Source of the DNA: Datisca glomerata
Lineage: Eukaryota; Streptophyta; Magnoliopsida; Cucurbitales; Datiscaceae
Direction: 5' to 3'
Length of the DNA: 64,000 bases
NCBI GenBank assembly: GCA_003255025.1
Contig: QANY01008070.1
Location: 62,001 to 126,000, forward strand
Below are positions 35,079 through 45,372 of this stretch, one piece after another. Each line of letters starts with the position of its first letter. Within the stretch, counting starts at the first letter, position 1. A model generated the notes under the pieces. The model searched no databases and was not told the DNA's origin. It saw only the letters and a list, made by a program, of their open reading frames with translations. A program made the position numbers and the translations under genes.

Positions 35079-37562
35079 GAATATCGCGCCATTGACATGC
35101 AGCCAACGCATGCTTGCATGGAATTTGATCAAGATCAAATTCTCAGCACGTACAAGTCTTAAAATGCAAGTTTACCGCTGCTTCCCTACGCTTACCCGTG
35201 ACACGAAACTCGTGGATGTCAGAAGGAAACAATGATAGTGATCATTATGTAATATGCTTCTTTTATCATCTGTGAGGTGACTTGACAGGCAATCGTCCGT
35301 CGTTCATAGAACCACCATTGTAACATTTCACGCATATTTTTTGTAAGGCATGTAATGGGAAGCTTTATAGTATCCTTCAAAATCCCAATCAAACATTCCA
35401 CGATGTTTGTAGTCATTATATTGTATCACCTTCCATCAAAACGGGAACGTGCCCACCTCTCAAGTTCCCCCACCGACTAATATTGTGAGATATCTAGAAA
35501 TGCATATGTAAAATGAGTTAGCAGTTGATCAAATTCTGATTGACGGTATTCATTTACTGTTTTTAAAAAATAATGCGACCACATCTTCCTTTTTATAGAT
35601 TAATTTGATATTTTGGCCTATGTGGAAGATGCAAGCTCCATGAAGCGCATTGGGAAAGACAACCTGTACAACATTTAGTATACTTGTATGCATGTCAGAT
35701 ATAAACACCAAATTTTACGGATCACCAATTACATCGTGAAGTTTACAGAAGAACAATTCTCATGAATCATTATTTTTTAAATCTTCAATACCAAATGCAA
35801 TGTGATATACTTGGTTGCTCTCATCCTTTGTTGTTGCAACAAATAATACCCGTTTGTATTTGGCTTTTAAGGCGGTTGCGTCAACAGCAATGACATGTCG
35901 TATACAACTAAAAAATCTATGAACAGAGGGTCCAAGAGCCATGAAAAATATTTAAAATGATCTGCTCATCGGTCTCTATGTGTGTTCTTGTTCTTGAAAA
36001 ATATTTAATATTACAATTTTAAAATCGACAGAGTACATAGTGTACATGATGTGTATACGAGGTTCGTGTAGCCATCGTGTAGTACTCTTGTAGACATTAT
36101 GATGGTAAAATAGTGTACATGATGTGTACATGAGATTTGTGTACCATCATGTCGACTACACGAGGTCAGTGTACCTATTGTATAGTATACACGATGGATA
36201 CACGAGGCTAGTATAGTACTCGTGTAGACATTATGATGACAAAATAGTGTGTAAGATGACTACACGAGATCCGTGTATCCATCGTGTAGACTACACGAGA
36301 TCAGTGTATCCATCATGTAGACTACTTAATGACTACACTTGGTCAGTGTACCCATCGTGTAGTATATATGATGGCTACATGAGGCTCATGTAGTACTCAT
36401 GTAGACATTATGATGACAAAATAAAAAATGAGTACCTGTATTTTTTAATTCTAACATGTGACAATATGCTGGGAGCATCCTATAGTTGTATTCAGGCGAC
36501 CCTCGAACTAATTCCAAAACATATTCTCAAGCCTTCCATGCTTTATGGTAACTTATGTTGACACCGAAATCAAGCCGAACATCTTCAATTATGTCTTTTG
36601 GCCTATATATACGTCTGATACACCTGTATTTGAACCTTATAGGATGATCAATCAATGAAAATGTAGCCTGATGTTGTTCATGTCTCAAAATTTCAAATGT
36701 CCATGTATGTGTATTGATGAATTTTGTACCTTTGAAGTATGGACAATTTTTCAATTTAATGACCCGTAACCTCCATTAGCATATTTTCTCAACACATACA
36801 AGTACCAATATTGACTAGTTTGACTTGAAGATCCGAAACTTAAAATGTCTCCGAATGACCATTATACGAGCAACCTTAAGCGGCTCGGTTTTATCATTGT
36901 ACAAATAATCCATATATATTGTGTCTGTTACAAGCTTATTCAAATCAACATGTTACTCACTAGGCCCATGACGTTGTTGATTCAAATCAAGTTGTGATGA
37001 TAATGGAAAAGTGGTATCGGGTGCACGACCAGTATTCAAGTATGGATTGTTGTATGGTTGTCTCCATTGATGTCTTCATCATGATCATCTCCATGGATTA
37101 CATCATCATACGCCTCCTGATCAAAATCATCATCACCATCACATCCACATCAACATCCTCATCTCGAAAACATTATTCTCGTCATGACAAAAAACATAAT
37201 CATAATGATAGTTTCTTTCAAAATGATCAACACACTCAAAGTGATGAATGCTTTTAGATGGAAAAAATTTAGGCTTGGTACTTACAAATAATGGGGTTTG
37301 AAGTGATTCTGATCCATTCTCCTTAACAAAGAACTGTAAAATATCTAACCTTTAAAATTTCAGTATGAGGGTAGGGGATATGACTTCTATAAAGAAATTT
37401 GATGGACATATCATACTTTGAGGGATCTATTTGGAGTTCCTCATGAAATATATCCAATAGCTCATGGTAAGTGCAATTAGTTAAAATCTTCAATAATTTG
37501 GTCTTCCCTCCATTAAAAGACCATGTTGTACCATTTTTCACCCAATCTCCATCATGGATTAT
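35079..37562 (-). pseudogene. MURA-type MULE transposase, N-terminal and catalytic part
   Basis: Transposase that would bind the MULE ends. Read leftwards: N-terminal piece SFNGGKTKLLKILTNCTYHE (37541-37323), a pre-catalytic piece PIRFKYRCIRRIY with DVRLDFGVNISYHKAWKA (36754-36527, stop where Arg is usual, then EYVLELVRGSPEYNYRMLP), and the DDE core. The core has IAVDATALKAKYKRVLFVAT (first Asp), FISDMHTSI (second Asp, about 35690), HGACIFHIGQNIK, and TTNIVECLIGILKD (Glu, about 35400). The SWIM-type PCKHALAAC (about 35110) ends at the copia junction. Several stops and an array-filled intron (36033-36416) lie inside. The C-terminus is at 25440-25706. Confidence 0.87.
36033..36416. repeat. Palindromic array 6 (MURA intron)
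   Basis: Units with CCATCGTGTAGACTACACGAG and a recurring GTACTCGTGTAGACATTATGATGACAAAATA segment seen three times at about 175-bp intervals (36080, 36210, 36395). It separates the catalytic core from the upstream MURA exon. Higher-order units of about 130-190 bp are visible. Confidence 0.85.
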
Positions 37563-37649
37563 AAAAATTCAAACTTCAGACAGATATGTATATACATCAA
37601 TGAAGGAAGTCAATATAAGAGGAATACATAATGAAATGGAATATTATAT

Positions 37650-38172
37650 GATGATCGTGTAGTCATTGTGTAATCATCGTGTAATATACACGAGACTTTC
37701 ATGGGCATCGTGTAGTCATTGTATAGTGTACACAAGGCCTTCACGAGCATCGTGTAGTGTACACTACACGATGATCATATAGACCTTATGTACTGTAATA
37801 GATCCTACATGATGACTACATGATGATCGTGTAGTATAATTGTGTAGTGTACACGAGTGTACTACATGATGATCGTGTAGTGTAATCGTGTAATGTACAC
37901 GAGGACTACATGGTAATCATCTGGACAACACGAAGATTGTGTAGTGTACACGAGGAGTACACAATCATTGTGTGGTCATCCTGTACACTACACAATGCTC
38001 GTGAACTGATAAAGAAGTTCTTGATGCACTACATGATGATCATGTAGTGTACACGAGGTTTACACAAGGATTGTGTACCCTACGTGTAGTTTACACGATG
38101 ACTATGCGAGGCTCGTGTAGTACTCGTATAGACCTCGTTTATACTACACTATCATCTTATAGTGATCATGTA
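37650..38172. repeat. Palindromic array 7 (5' of MURA)
   Basis: The longest array in the large MULE, about 520 bp of CGTGTAGTGTACAC, CTACATGATGATCGTGTAG and similar motifs. It lies upstream of the transposase N-terminus and before the right MULE terminus. Confidence 0.87.
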
Positions 38173-38627
38173 CAATAAATAAACTTCAAACAACGTTTCG
38201 GAAAGAAGAAAACAAATAAATATTCTTAGAAAACTCATGAACATGAAAAACCCATGAAAATTCAAGCTTTCTAGAAATAAAAAAAAAACTTTTACATGTT
38301 CTAGAATGATGAACTAATAATTATTTGATGTTGCAGGAAGAAGGAAGAAGACGAAGAAGATGATGAAGAAGAAAACGAAGAGGAAAACAAAGAAGTAGAA
38401 ACATGAAAATCAAAGAAGGAGAAATGGGGTGGGTAGGGAGGTTTTGAGTGTTAATGAGTAGACCATGACATTTGATTAGACAACTTGTAAGAAGGGCAAT
38501 GGGAAAAAAGTGAAAAAGTGTTGAAAAAGTTGGCCAGGGGTCAAACTAAGCAAAAATTAGTGTAGGGGTTGATTTCTGTAAAATGGTTAGTGTAATGGTT
38601 AATATTTATGAAAAACCTACAAACCAA

Positions 38628-39462
38628 AATCAAACATTAGAAGCAAATCCTAACATTTTTGCAATATCTAATGGAAAATTAGAGGAATAAAGAGTATGTA
38701 AGTACTAATAACTTCATATTCAATGTTAACAAAATTCATGTCCAAAACTGACTACAAAACATATTGCTAAAAAATCCAACCCTAACCCTAATAAACAACA
38801 CAAAAAGGAGAGAACATATGCACAAGTCCAAAAAGAACCAGAATCGTTCAGTAGCCGCAAGCTTCAATTCTACGTTCTGCATTTTTTCTCCCACTAACAG
38901 TAACCGCAAGCTTCAATTTATCAAAATGAAGCATCGAATTGTTCATCTTCATCTCTGTATCTTCGATGTAATATATAGACGGAGTAGAGAGAGAGAGAGA
39001 GCGAAGAAAGAGAGAGCGAAGTGATAGATAGTGACATAAAGCATGAAGAGATGGAGAACGGAGAGAGAGAGAGAGAGAGAGAGAGAGCATGAAGAGAGAG
39101 AGCGAAAAGATGGAGAACAGAGAGATAGATAGATATGGAACGAACTAGTCACTAGAACAGAGTGGAGAGAGACAAAGTGAAGAGACATAGAGGGAAGACA
39201 AAGAGAATGAAGAGATGGAGATGAAACTACGCTAGGCGAAAAGAGGGAGAGGGTTGGGGCCTAGGGTTTGAGAAAGTTTTCTTTATATATGAGTGCGGTT
39301 CGCTTCGCTTCGACGCGGTTTCACCACAGAAATCGCAGGCCGAACTGAACCGTTAGTAGTTATAAGTTTAAAACCGATTCGATCGGTCTAAGATACATAG
39401 TGAACGAACCACTATGGTTCGATTCAGTTCGATCGATTTTATTGGATTTAACGGTTTGGCTT
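38628..39462. other. Interior of the hAT-like host element
   Basis: Unique part of the host element right of the MULE. Contains GA microsatellites and, at 39290-39460, several CGGTTCG/CGAACCG motifs matching those at 20030-20110 left of the MULE. No protein recognised. Confidence 0.55.
38986..39088 (+). repeat. (GA)n microsatellites
   Basis: GA runs at about 38986-39001 and 39059-39088 within a GA-rich 200-bp stretch. Ser/Leu-rich open frames on the opposite strand are artefacts of these runs. Confidence 0.85.
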
Positions 39463-40310
39463 AAGGTTGTTATGTTCATTATCCCAATCGTACAATCCTC
39501 CAGGGGGCTAGCGATCCGGATCGCATACTACAGTAGTATTTTAATGGGATCATGTTGGGATCGCGATCCAAATCGTAGGATCCCGATCCTACTTTTTACT
39601 ATATTTACAAATTAATTATAAAGGTGTTGATGGTGGGATTTGAACTCTTGCATCAAAAGTTTACCTATGACCATTTAACCATTGAACCAACTATGCTTAT
39701 GTAACAAAAATGAACATCTTTTATGTTTAGTTAAACATTTGACTATTTATATGACATTTTAATTTATCTATTTTATGACTTACATTTCTTAAAATTAAAA
39801 AAATTAGAACGAATTCCGCCACCATTGTTTTATTATATTTAGACATTAATTTTGATATTGTTATAACTTATTAAATTTTAACTTATAAATCAAACACTCT
39901 CAAACTTAATGTATTATGATATGATGGTAACATATTTAATCAATAGTTATCTTTACATGTTTATTTATTTATCTTTCATAGTGTGAAACAACAGTTATGT
40001 GAAATTTACTAAGTTTACTTGTCTTGAACTTTTTTATATGAAATGTTTTTCTTCAAAACTTAAAAGTATGAGAACTCTACTTTATATTATGTTGTTTTAG
40101 AAGATTTGATGTTATTTTTATTTAATAGATAAATGGCTTGATGTTATAATTATTTTCTTCAATACATTGAAGTATCATTAGCATAGATATACTTTTTACT
40201 AATAATTTATTAAGAATTGGTGGGATCTTATGATCCTCGACCCGATCCTACGATCCTCAATCATATATCATTCCACCGATTCAAGGTATGATCGCGAGCC
40301 TGACAACCTA
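39463..40310. mobile_element. Small hAT-like element, copy A (848 bp)
   Basis: Ends AAGGTTGTTATG (left) and TAGGTTGTCAGGCTCGCGATC shortened on the inverted right side. The 10-bp sequence GGTTTGGCTT flanks it at 39453-39462 and 40311-40320, consistent with an 8-bp duplication. Ends are rich in GGATCGCGATCC-type palindromes. The interior at about 40000-40220 matches copy B (56690-56860) in inverted orientation. Non-autonomous. Confidence 0.75.
39625..39697 (-). repeat. tRNA-like sequence (SINE head or tRNA relic)
   Basis: On the - strand it reads TAGTTGGTTCAATGGTTAAA (A-box-like) and 30 bases later GAGTTCAAATCCCA (B-box). This spacing and sequence are those of a tRNA or tRNA-derived SINE. It does not fold into a clean cloverleaf by eye, and it lies inside copy A. 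Confidence 0.55.
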
Positions 40311-40337
40311 GGTTTGGCTTACACCCCTAGCCGCCTA

Positions 40338-41633
40338 TGTGCAGAACATTTTGATTTTGAAATTGCAACAATAAATTACCGAATTTTTTTTAAAAGACAA
40401 GTTTGCAAAAATGATCCGAAAAATTATAAAAATGGTCAGAGTAATTAATTTTTTTACGTTATGTGCGTCTAATTTTTATAACTAAACTAGTTACTCCGAT
40501 TATTTTGCAATTTTCTTCAGATATTTTTGCAAATTGTCCTTTATTATCAGCCACTTTCGTAGCTCTCCAAACAAATGAGAAGTAGTCGAATATTAAGTTA
40601 ACAAGATTAGTTGAAACATATAAAATAGATTAGTCACATCTACTCAAATGGAATACAGTCTCTTATGTTCAACTAAACAGGAGAGGTGATGTTGTATCTA
40701 GTCATTCTTAGAAAAAAAATGAAAATATCAAATGTGTTTGTACTAAAAGACAAAAAATACCTAAGCTATTTTTTTTGTGTTTGTGTCAAGCTCGTATGAT
40801 AGGTTGAAACTAAGCTCAATGAGCTAGATGAGATGAACATAACCCTTCATATTAAAATCTTAGTAGAAGTGGATCAGTTTCCTACTTCAATCTTAAGTTT
40901 ATACTAAATTGTTATTTGGTTGACTGTATCTTTACGTGGATTAGATGATTGGATACATATTTCTTCACTTTGTCAAACGACTTTTGTGATCTTCATTCCT
41001 TGTCTGTCTTTTTTTAAATGCGAGATATTCTTAAGATGGGTGTGAGACTATGAGCTGGATAATGAACTTGCTGAAGCATTGTAGTATTTCTTGCTCTATT
41101 TTTAACACCGGCAACTCAACAATTGCTCGACAATTGCTTTTGTTTTCGTAAGACTTTGATTTCTCTTCATCTTGTAATTTTAAGGTTGTTCTTGAATATA
41201 TTTTTGAACATCAGTTTGTTCTTGAATCCACTCACATAAAAAACCAATGTATTGTTTATGTTCGAGTAATTTTAGGTTGACTAAATTTTAAATCAAATTT
41301 CATTTGCCAAGTGAGTTTTCATATACCTTGAAGAAATTACTAAGAATCGAAAAAGAAAAACATCTTAATTCCTAGTGATATTTCAGTATATGTATTATTG
41401 ACACATCACTCAGTTATAACGTTCTAAAACTCAGTCTAACCTAGTATCGCTCTTTATCATCTCATAAACATAAAGTAGATGAAAATAATAAATACTCAAA
41501 TCTTGTAAAATGAGAACCTGAAACTTAATGTACACGAGTATAAATTCTTCCAAAGAATGAATAAGAACCAGAAGAAAACTTGGGCATGTATAATTCATAC
41601 AATTTTAAAACATCGTCAAGGTGAGGACCTCAA
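40338..41633. other. Intergenic, native sequence once adjoining the RECA2 promoter
   Basis: No gene. It is the continuation of the RECA2 upstream region before the hAT-like insertion. AT-rich and without recognisable repeats. Confidence 0.5.
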
Positions 41634-42070
41634 TCACCCATCCTTCTTGGGATGGATCGTCTGAATGAGTGCTTCAATCTCCTCTTTTGCTCTTTCAAAA
41701 ACATTTGGACCTTTTACTTCATTTATCGGAGTTTCCTCATCGATCTCATTGCTCGTTCCGTGAGTTTCTTTGTGATGATGGCGCGGTGATTTCTTATGGT
41801 GCATGATCCCTTTGATCTCTTCCTTTGCTTTCTTGATAAAATCGGGCGTTTTATCATCTTTAATTATCAAGGAAAAAGTAATATTAGGCTCTACAAAAGC
41901 TTTTCTTTTATGTTTGAACAGAAAGAACATTATCGAACAAAGCCAGAGAATCTGAGAAAAACTCAATAGCAAACCAAGCAGATCATACATCCAGTAAGGC
42001 ATGGAGACAGAATTTACCCGAGAGAGATTCTTTTTTATCCTCCTTTGCCTCTTTAATCAAGCTTACATCC
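41634..42070 (-). CDS. Small conserved-looking protein, tandem copy B (5' end uncertain)
   Basis: Not a family I can name. The C-terminal 45 residues (KETHGTSNEIDEETPINEVK, then GPNVFERAKEEIEALIQTIH) are near-identical in pattern to copy A next door. Two models fit. Spliced: exon 42070-42018 (DVSLIKEAKEDKKESLS) joined by GT-AG with matching phase to 41857-41634, giving DDKTPDFIKKAKEEIKGIMH before the shared part; its first exon was not found. Unspliced: an ATG at 42002 opens 122 codons whose first 30 residues form a membrane-type helix (LLGLLLSFSQILWLCSIMFF). The His/Lys-rich KKSPRHHHKETHG precedes the shared domain. Stop TGA at 41634-41636. Confidence 0.55.
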
Positions 42071-42099
42071 CTGCAAATAAATTAACAAAAAATGAAACG

Positions 42100-42340
42100 A
42101 TGACTATTAAAATCAATTTAATTATCCCAAAAGCTTAAGTCGTTGGATTAAGGTGAATTTAATCTTTTGAATTAATTGTTAACGTTTCCCCTCACGAGTC
42201 ACTTGTAGGCATGAAATTTCTTAATGGGCATAACATATGAATATTTAAATGAGAAGGAAGTTATTTTATTTGAGAGTTAGAACTTAGAACTCTGGACCTC
42301 TCGCTTTGAATACTGTGTTTAAATTATTTTTTAACAACGA
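42100..42340 (-). repeat. Dispersed SINE-like repeat between the two small genes
   Basis: On the - strand: GAGAGGTCCAGAGTTCTAAG (B-box-like), later CTCGTGAGGGGAAACGTTAA and ACTTAAGCTTTTGGGATAAT. I recognise this succession from widely dispersed plant repeats; naming a family would need a database. Confidence 0.35.
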
Positions 42341-42352
42341 GAGAGTGAAAAA

Positions 42353-43463
42353 CTAGAAGCCAAACCCCTTTCCGTCTTCGGCAGACTCTTTCTTTGGATG
42401 GATAGTCTGAATCAAAGCTTCAAACTCTTCCTTCGCTCGTTCGAATACATTCGGAGCTTTAACATCATCCAACGGAGTATTCTCATCGATATCGTTCCGC
42501 ATTCCATGAGTTTCCTTCCTACGATGGTCAATGAATTCGTTATTCTGTGACACTGCTTCTTCAATCACCTTATCTGCCTTTTGAGACAAACGGGTTTCTT
42601 CCAATTTTCCATCTGCCACATCACAGACAACAAGCACATAGACAATGCTCAATCAACATCTCAAGTTTTCCAATCCAAAGATTAACTAACATTTCCGAGA
42701 AACAGAAAATATACAGACAGAAATCGGAAAGGAGGCGAAACGGTTGGAGATCATACAAGATTTAGTATGCTAGTCTATTAGAGATTCCAATTTCCAAGTT
42801 CTATTCTTAAAAATCTAAGTGGAGCAATAAAACAGAATGAATTTACGCTACGAATAACTTAGAGTGCAACTAAATTCTGTGATTTAAGCTTGAAATCGGA
42901 TTTAACTCTTCGAACAAGTTGAATTTCAAAAGTTGAACAACAATTGGATTCAGTCAACCTTATATCATGAACTAGAGACTCATTATGATAGTGAGATGTT
43001 TTGTCAATGTGCAACATTGCTTCTACAGTCTACACCTTCCTTTTGCCTTCCCAAATAAATTGGGTGTTTTTAATTCTTTATTATCTGCTTAAATGGAATA
43101 ATTAGAAAACACACATATTTGATCCTCCAGGTTCAATTGAAAAAAAAACCAACAAGAAATAGAATTAGAAACCAATCCAATCCCTAATTCCTAATCCCTA
43201 ACCTCTTTAGCCGACATCTTGACCTCGAATCAGCATCGAATGAAAATCGAGAGGAGAACAAAACGGAATTCGCTCCGCTTCAATTAGAAGAAATGTTAAT
43301 AATAGAATTCTTCCAAAAGAAAAGCTTTCCTTCACAGTCTGTTTCTTGGCCCCCACTTCGCTTTAGTTTTTACCAATGGAAAAAAAACAGAACAAAAATG
43401 GCAGATTTGGAATGAGAAGGCAACGATACCTGATACTTGTAGTGGTCGTTTGGATTCTGCCAT
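42353..43463 (-). CDS. Small conserved-looking protein, tandem copy A, 2 exons
   Basis: Not a family I can name; similar short acidic, hydrophilic proteins occur in plants. Exon 1 43463-43430 codes MAESKRPLQVS; a GT-AG intron of 817 bp; exon 2 42612-42353 continues DGKLEETRLSQKADKVIEEA and ends in the shared domain (KETHGMRNDIDENTPLDDVK, APNVFERAKEEFEALIQTIH, PKKES). Total about 97 aa, no signal peptide or membrane helix, mostly charged and probably helical near the C-terminus. The ATG at 43463 is preceded by a CA/CT-type leader. Splice phase fits exactly, which supports the model. Copy B follows on the same strand, so this is a tandem duplication. Confidence 0.68.
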
Positions 43464-43924
43464 TGGAGGATGTGGATGAGACAGAACTTAAATTCTGACT
43501 AGACCGATTAAACCGTGATTGAATTCAAGCAATTTCTTGCAGAGCAAAATTTAGTTTTGAAATGCAGCGTTTCCCCTGATTAGATAAAGCCAGGTTTAGA
43601 GTAGACCCACCTCAAAAGGTAGGTTTTCTCTTTAATAAAATAAACCCTAAACTAACCCTTTTATAAAAATCAACTCTCATACTCATTTGTTTTATACTAA
43701 CCTGACCTACATTTCACTCAATTTTTTATAAAGTTATATGATTATCTTTTATCTCGTTTCATTTTTTTTATTTTTTATTTTTATCAGTTCTTCATTTTCA
43801 AATTTGTTCAAGTTCTCTTTCTCTCTGTAAAATGAGTTTTTGCCCGAAAAAACATGCGTGAACCGAAGAAGACGACATTTGCGTTATTGCCGAAGAAGAT
43901 GACTGAATCTCTGCAACCGAAGAA

Positions 43925-44093
43925 GACAAACTAGATCTGACCTAGATCTACAAATGAGTTTTTACCAATTTTTATAAATCTGAACCAGATCTAGTCATAA
44001 AGCAGATCTGAAATGAGTTTTTACTTATTTTTACATATTTGAACCAGATCTGGCCACAAACCAGATCTGAAATGGATTTTTACCCATTTTTTA
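43925..44093. repeat. Tandem repeat, about 58-60 bp, almost three copies
   Basis: Units carry AGATCTG, then AAATGAGTTTTTACC, then CTGAACC and again AGATCT. AGATCT occurs six times in the block. Located in the left arm of the small MULE. Confidence 0.75.
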
Positions 44094-44351
44094 GCAACAA
44101 TTCCTTCTTTTAGTTCTTTTTTGACGTTTCACCTTTTTAACCCTTTCTCGCTCATTGTTGGAGGGTCAATCACGTGGTTTTCTTTTTATTTTTTATTGGT
44201 AATTTCTCATATTCTTAACATGCAATTTTATGGCAGAAGAAGTTAGTAGTTTCAAGCCTGAGGATAGGGGACAATTGTTTCAATTTATGTATAATTTATT
44301 TTAGATTTTTCTTTAGATTTTCCCGTAGTGCTAGGGAGATAACCGAATGCT

Positions 44352-44760
44352 GACATCGTATAACCATCTTGTAAGCTACACGATGGGTACACTGGCACCG
44401 TGTGGCCTACACGATGGGTACACTGGCATCGTATGGCATACACGATGGGTACACTGGCAACGTGTGGCCTACACGATGAGTACACTGGCATCGTGCAGAC
44501 TACACGATGGGTGCACTGGCATCGTGTAGTCATCGTGCAGACTACACGATGGGTACACTGGAATCGTGTAGACTACACGATGGTTACACTAGCATCGTGT
44601 ATCGTGTAGTTATCATGTAGATTACACGATGGGTACATTGGCATCGTGTAGACTACATGAAGGGTACACTAGCATCATTTAGCCATCGTGTAGTCTACAT
44701 GATGGGTACACTAGTATCGTGTAGACTACACGATGGGTACACTGGCATCGTGTAGCCCTT
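44352..44760. repeat. Palindromic array 8, 31-bp hairpin units (best-preserved)
   Basis: About 11 units. Each 31-bp unit is arm CTACACGATG, spacer GGTACACTGG, inverted arm CATCGTGTAG and one joining base; every second junction is itself a palindrome. Three units carry an additional 11-nt arm (42 bp). The clean period and near-identity show recent tandem amplification. Confidence 0.95.
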
Positions 44761-45059
44761 GTACCCAAATTTACGATCAAAATAACTTTCAAGCCTCTAA
44801 AAGTGCTTAAAATAGTTTTTCGGGCCTGAAATTAGGCTGCGACAGGTACACTGACATAGTGTCATCACACCAGTGTCACATGTGTAGATCTTTCAATAAG
44901 CTTCGATTTGATATCTTACTATTCACATGGTTCAACCCGAAATCAAAAGTTACGCCCGCAAGAAGTTTATCGGACCAGCAACATTAAAATTTTTGATTTT
45001 TTCAAATACTTTGTGACTAAATTTTATTTTTCAATTTTAAAAGTATTCATGACAGAAGA

Positions 45060-45372
45060 TGCTCCTGTACCCATAATGTAGTTTACACTGGCGTCGTGTA
45101 ACCATTCTATAGACTACTGTAGTCATCGTGTAGACTACATGATAGGTACACTGGCGTCATGTAGCCATCATGTAATCTACATGATGGCTACGTTGGTGTC
45201 GTGTAGCCATCGTGTAGACTACATGATGGTTACACTGGAACCGTGTAGCCATTATTTAGTCTATACGATGACTACACTGGCGCTCATGTAACCATCGTGT
45301 AGACTACACGATGGCTACACTTGCATCATGTAGCCATCCTGTAGTTTACACGATGTTAGTGTACCCCATTTT
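45060..45372. repeat. Palindromic array 9, 42-bp units
   Basis: About seven units of 42-43 bp: arm CTACATGATG, spacer GTTACACTGG, arm, then an additional GCCATCGTGTAGA arm. This is the 42-bp variant of the unit seen in array 8 and equals the period of array 2 in the large MULE. Confidence 0.9.

Larger units (their letters stand above)
20189..38618. mobile_element. 18.4-kb MULE (Mutator-like element) with ULP1-type gene
   Basis: An exact 9-bp duplication, ACAAACCAA, flanks it at 20180-20188 and 38619-38627, as Mutator elements make. Left end GGGTTTTTTGTTAAAG and inverted right end AGGTTTTTCATAAATATT start an approximately 95-bp imperfect terminal repeat; both share AATTTTTGCTTA followed by TTGACC and CAACTTT. 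Inside are two convergent genes: DUF1985/C48 peptidase (+) and MURA-type transposase (-). Known relatives with ULP-like genes are Kaonashi (Arabidopsis) and CUMULE (melon). A copia element has split the transposase gene. Non-coding intervals are filled with palindromic arrays. Confidence 0.92.
20019..40329. mobile_element. hAT-like non-autonomous element, host of the nested insertions
   Basis: Ends TTGAGGTGTAATC (left) and TAGGGGTGTAAGC (right, inverted) agree at 10 of 13 bases and resemble the T-A-G-G-G-G-T-G ends common in plant hAT elements. The 8-bp sequence GCCGCCTA (9 with the next T) lies immediately outside both ends, at 20011-20018 and 40330-40337: the 8-bp duplication expected of hAT transposition. 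Its own sequence is 20019-20188, 38628-39462 and 40311-40329, about 1.0 kb, rich in CGGTTCGG-like motifs. The rest is a MULE and a smaller element inserted into it. No transposase of its own is visible. Confidence 0.75.

Noticed and set aside
25702..35083. 5-bp target duplication of the first copia element
   Set aside because: AAAAT and GAATA do not match; shifting the border by one base gives 4 of 5, which is too weak.
38848..39188. Ser/Leu-rich open frames
   Set aside because: Translation of GA microsatellites.
39625..39697. Functional tRNA gene
   Set aside because: A and B boxes are present but the acceptor stem does not pair by eye and it lies in a transposon.
44285..44609. Open frames with repeated MGTL/VHWHR peptides
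   Set aside because: Translation of the 31-bp palindromic array.
44352..44760. CRISPR-like array
   Set aside because: Repeats are tandem hairpins with near-identical spacers, in a eukaryotic transposon, with no cas genes.
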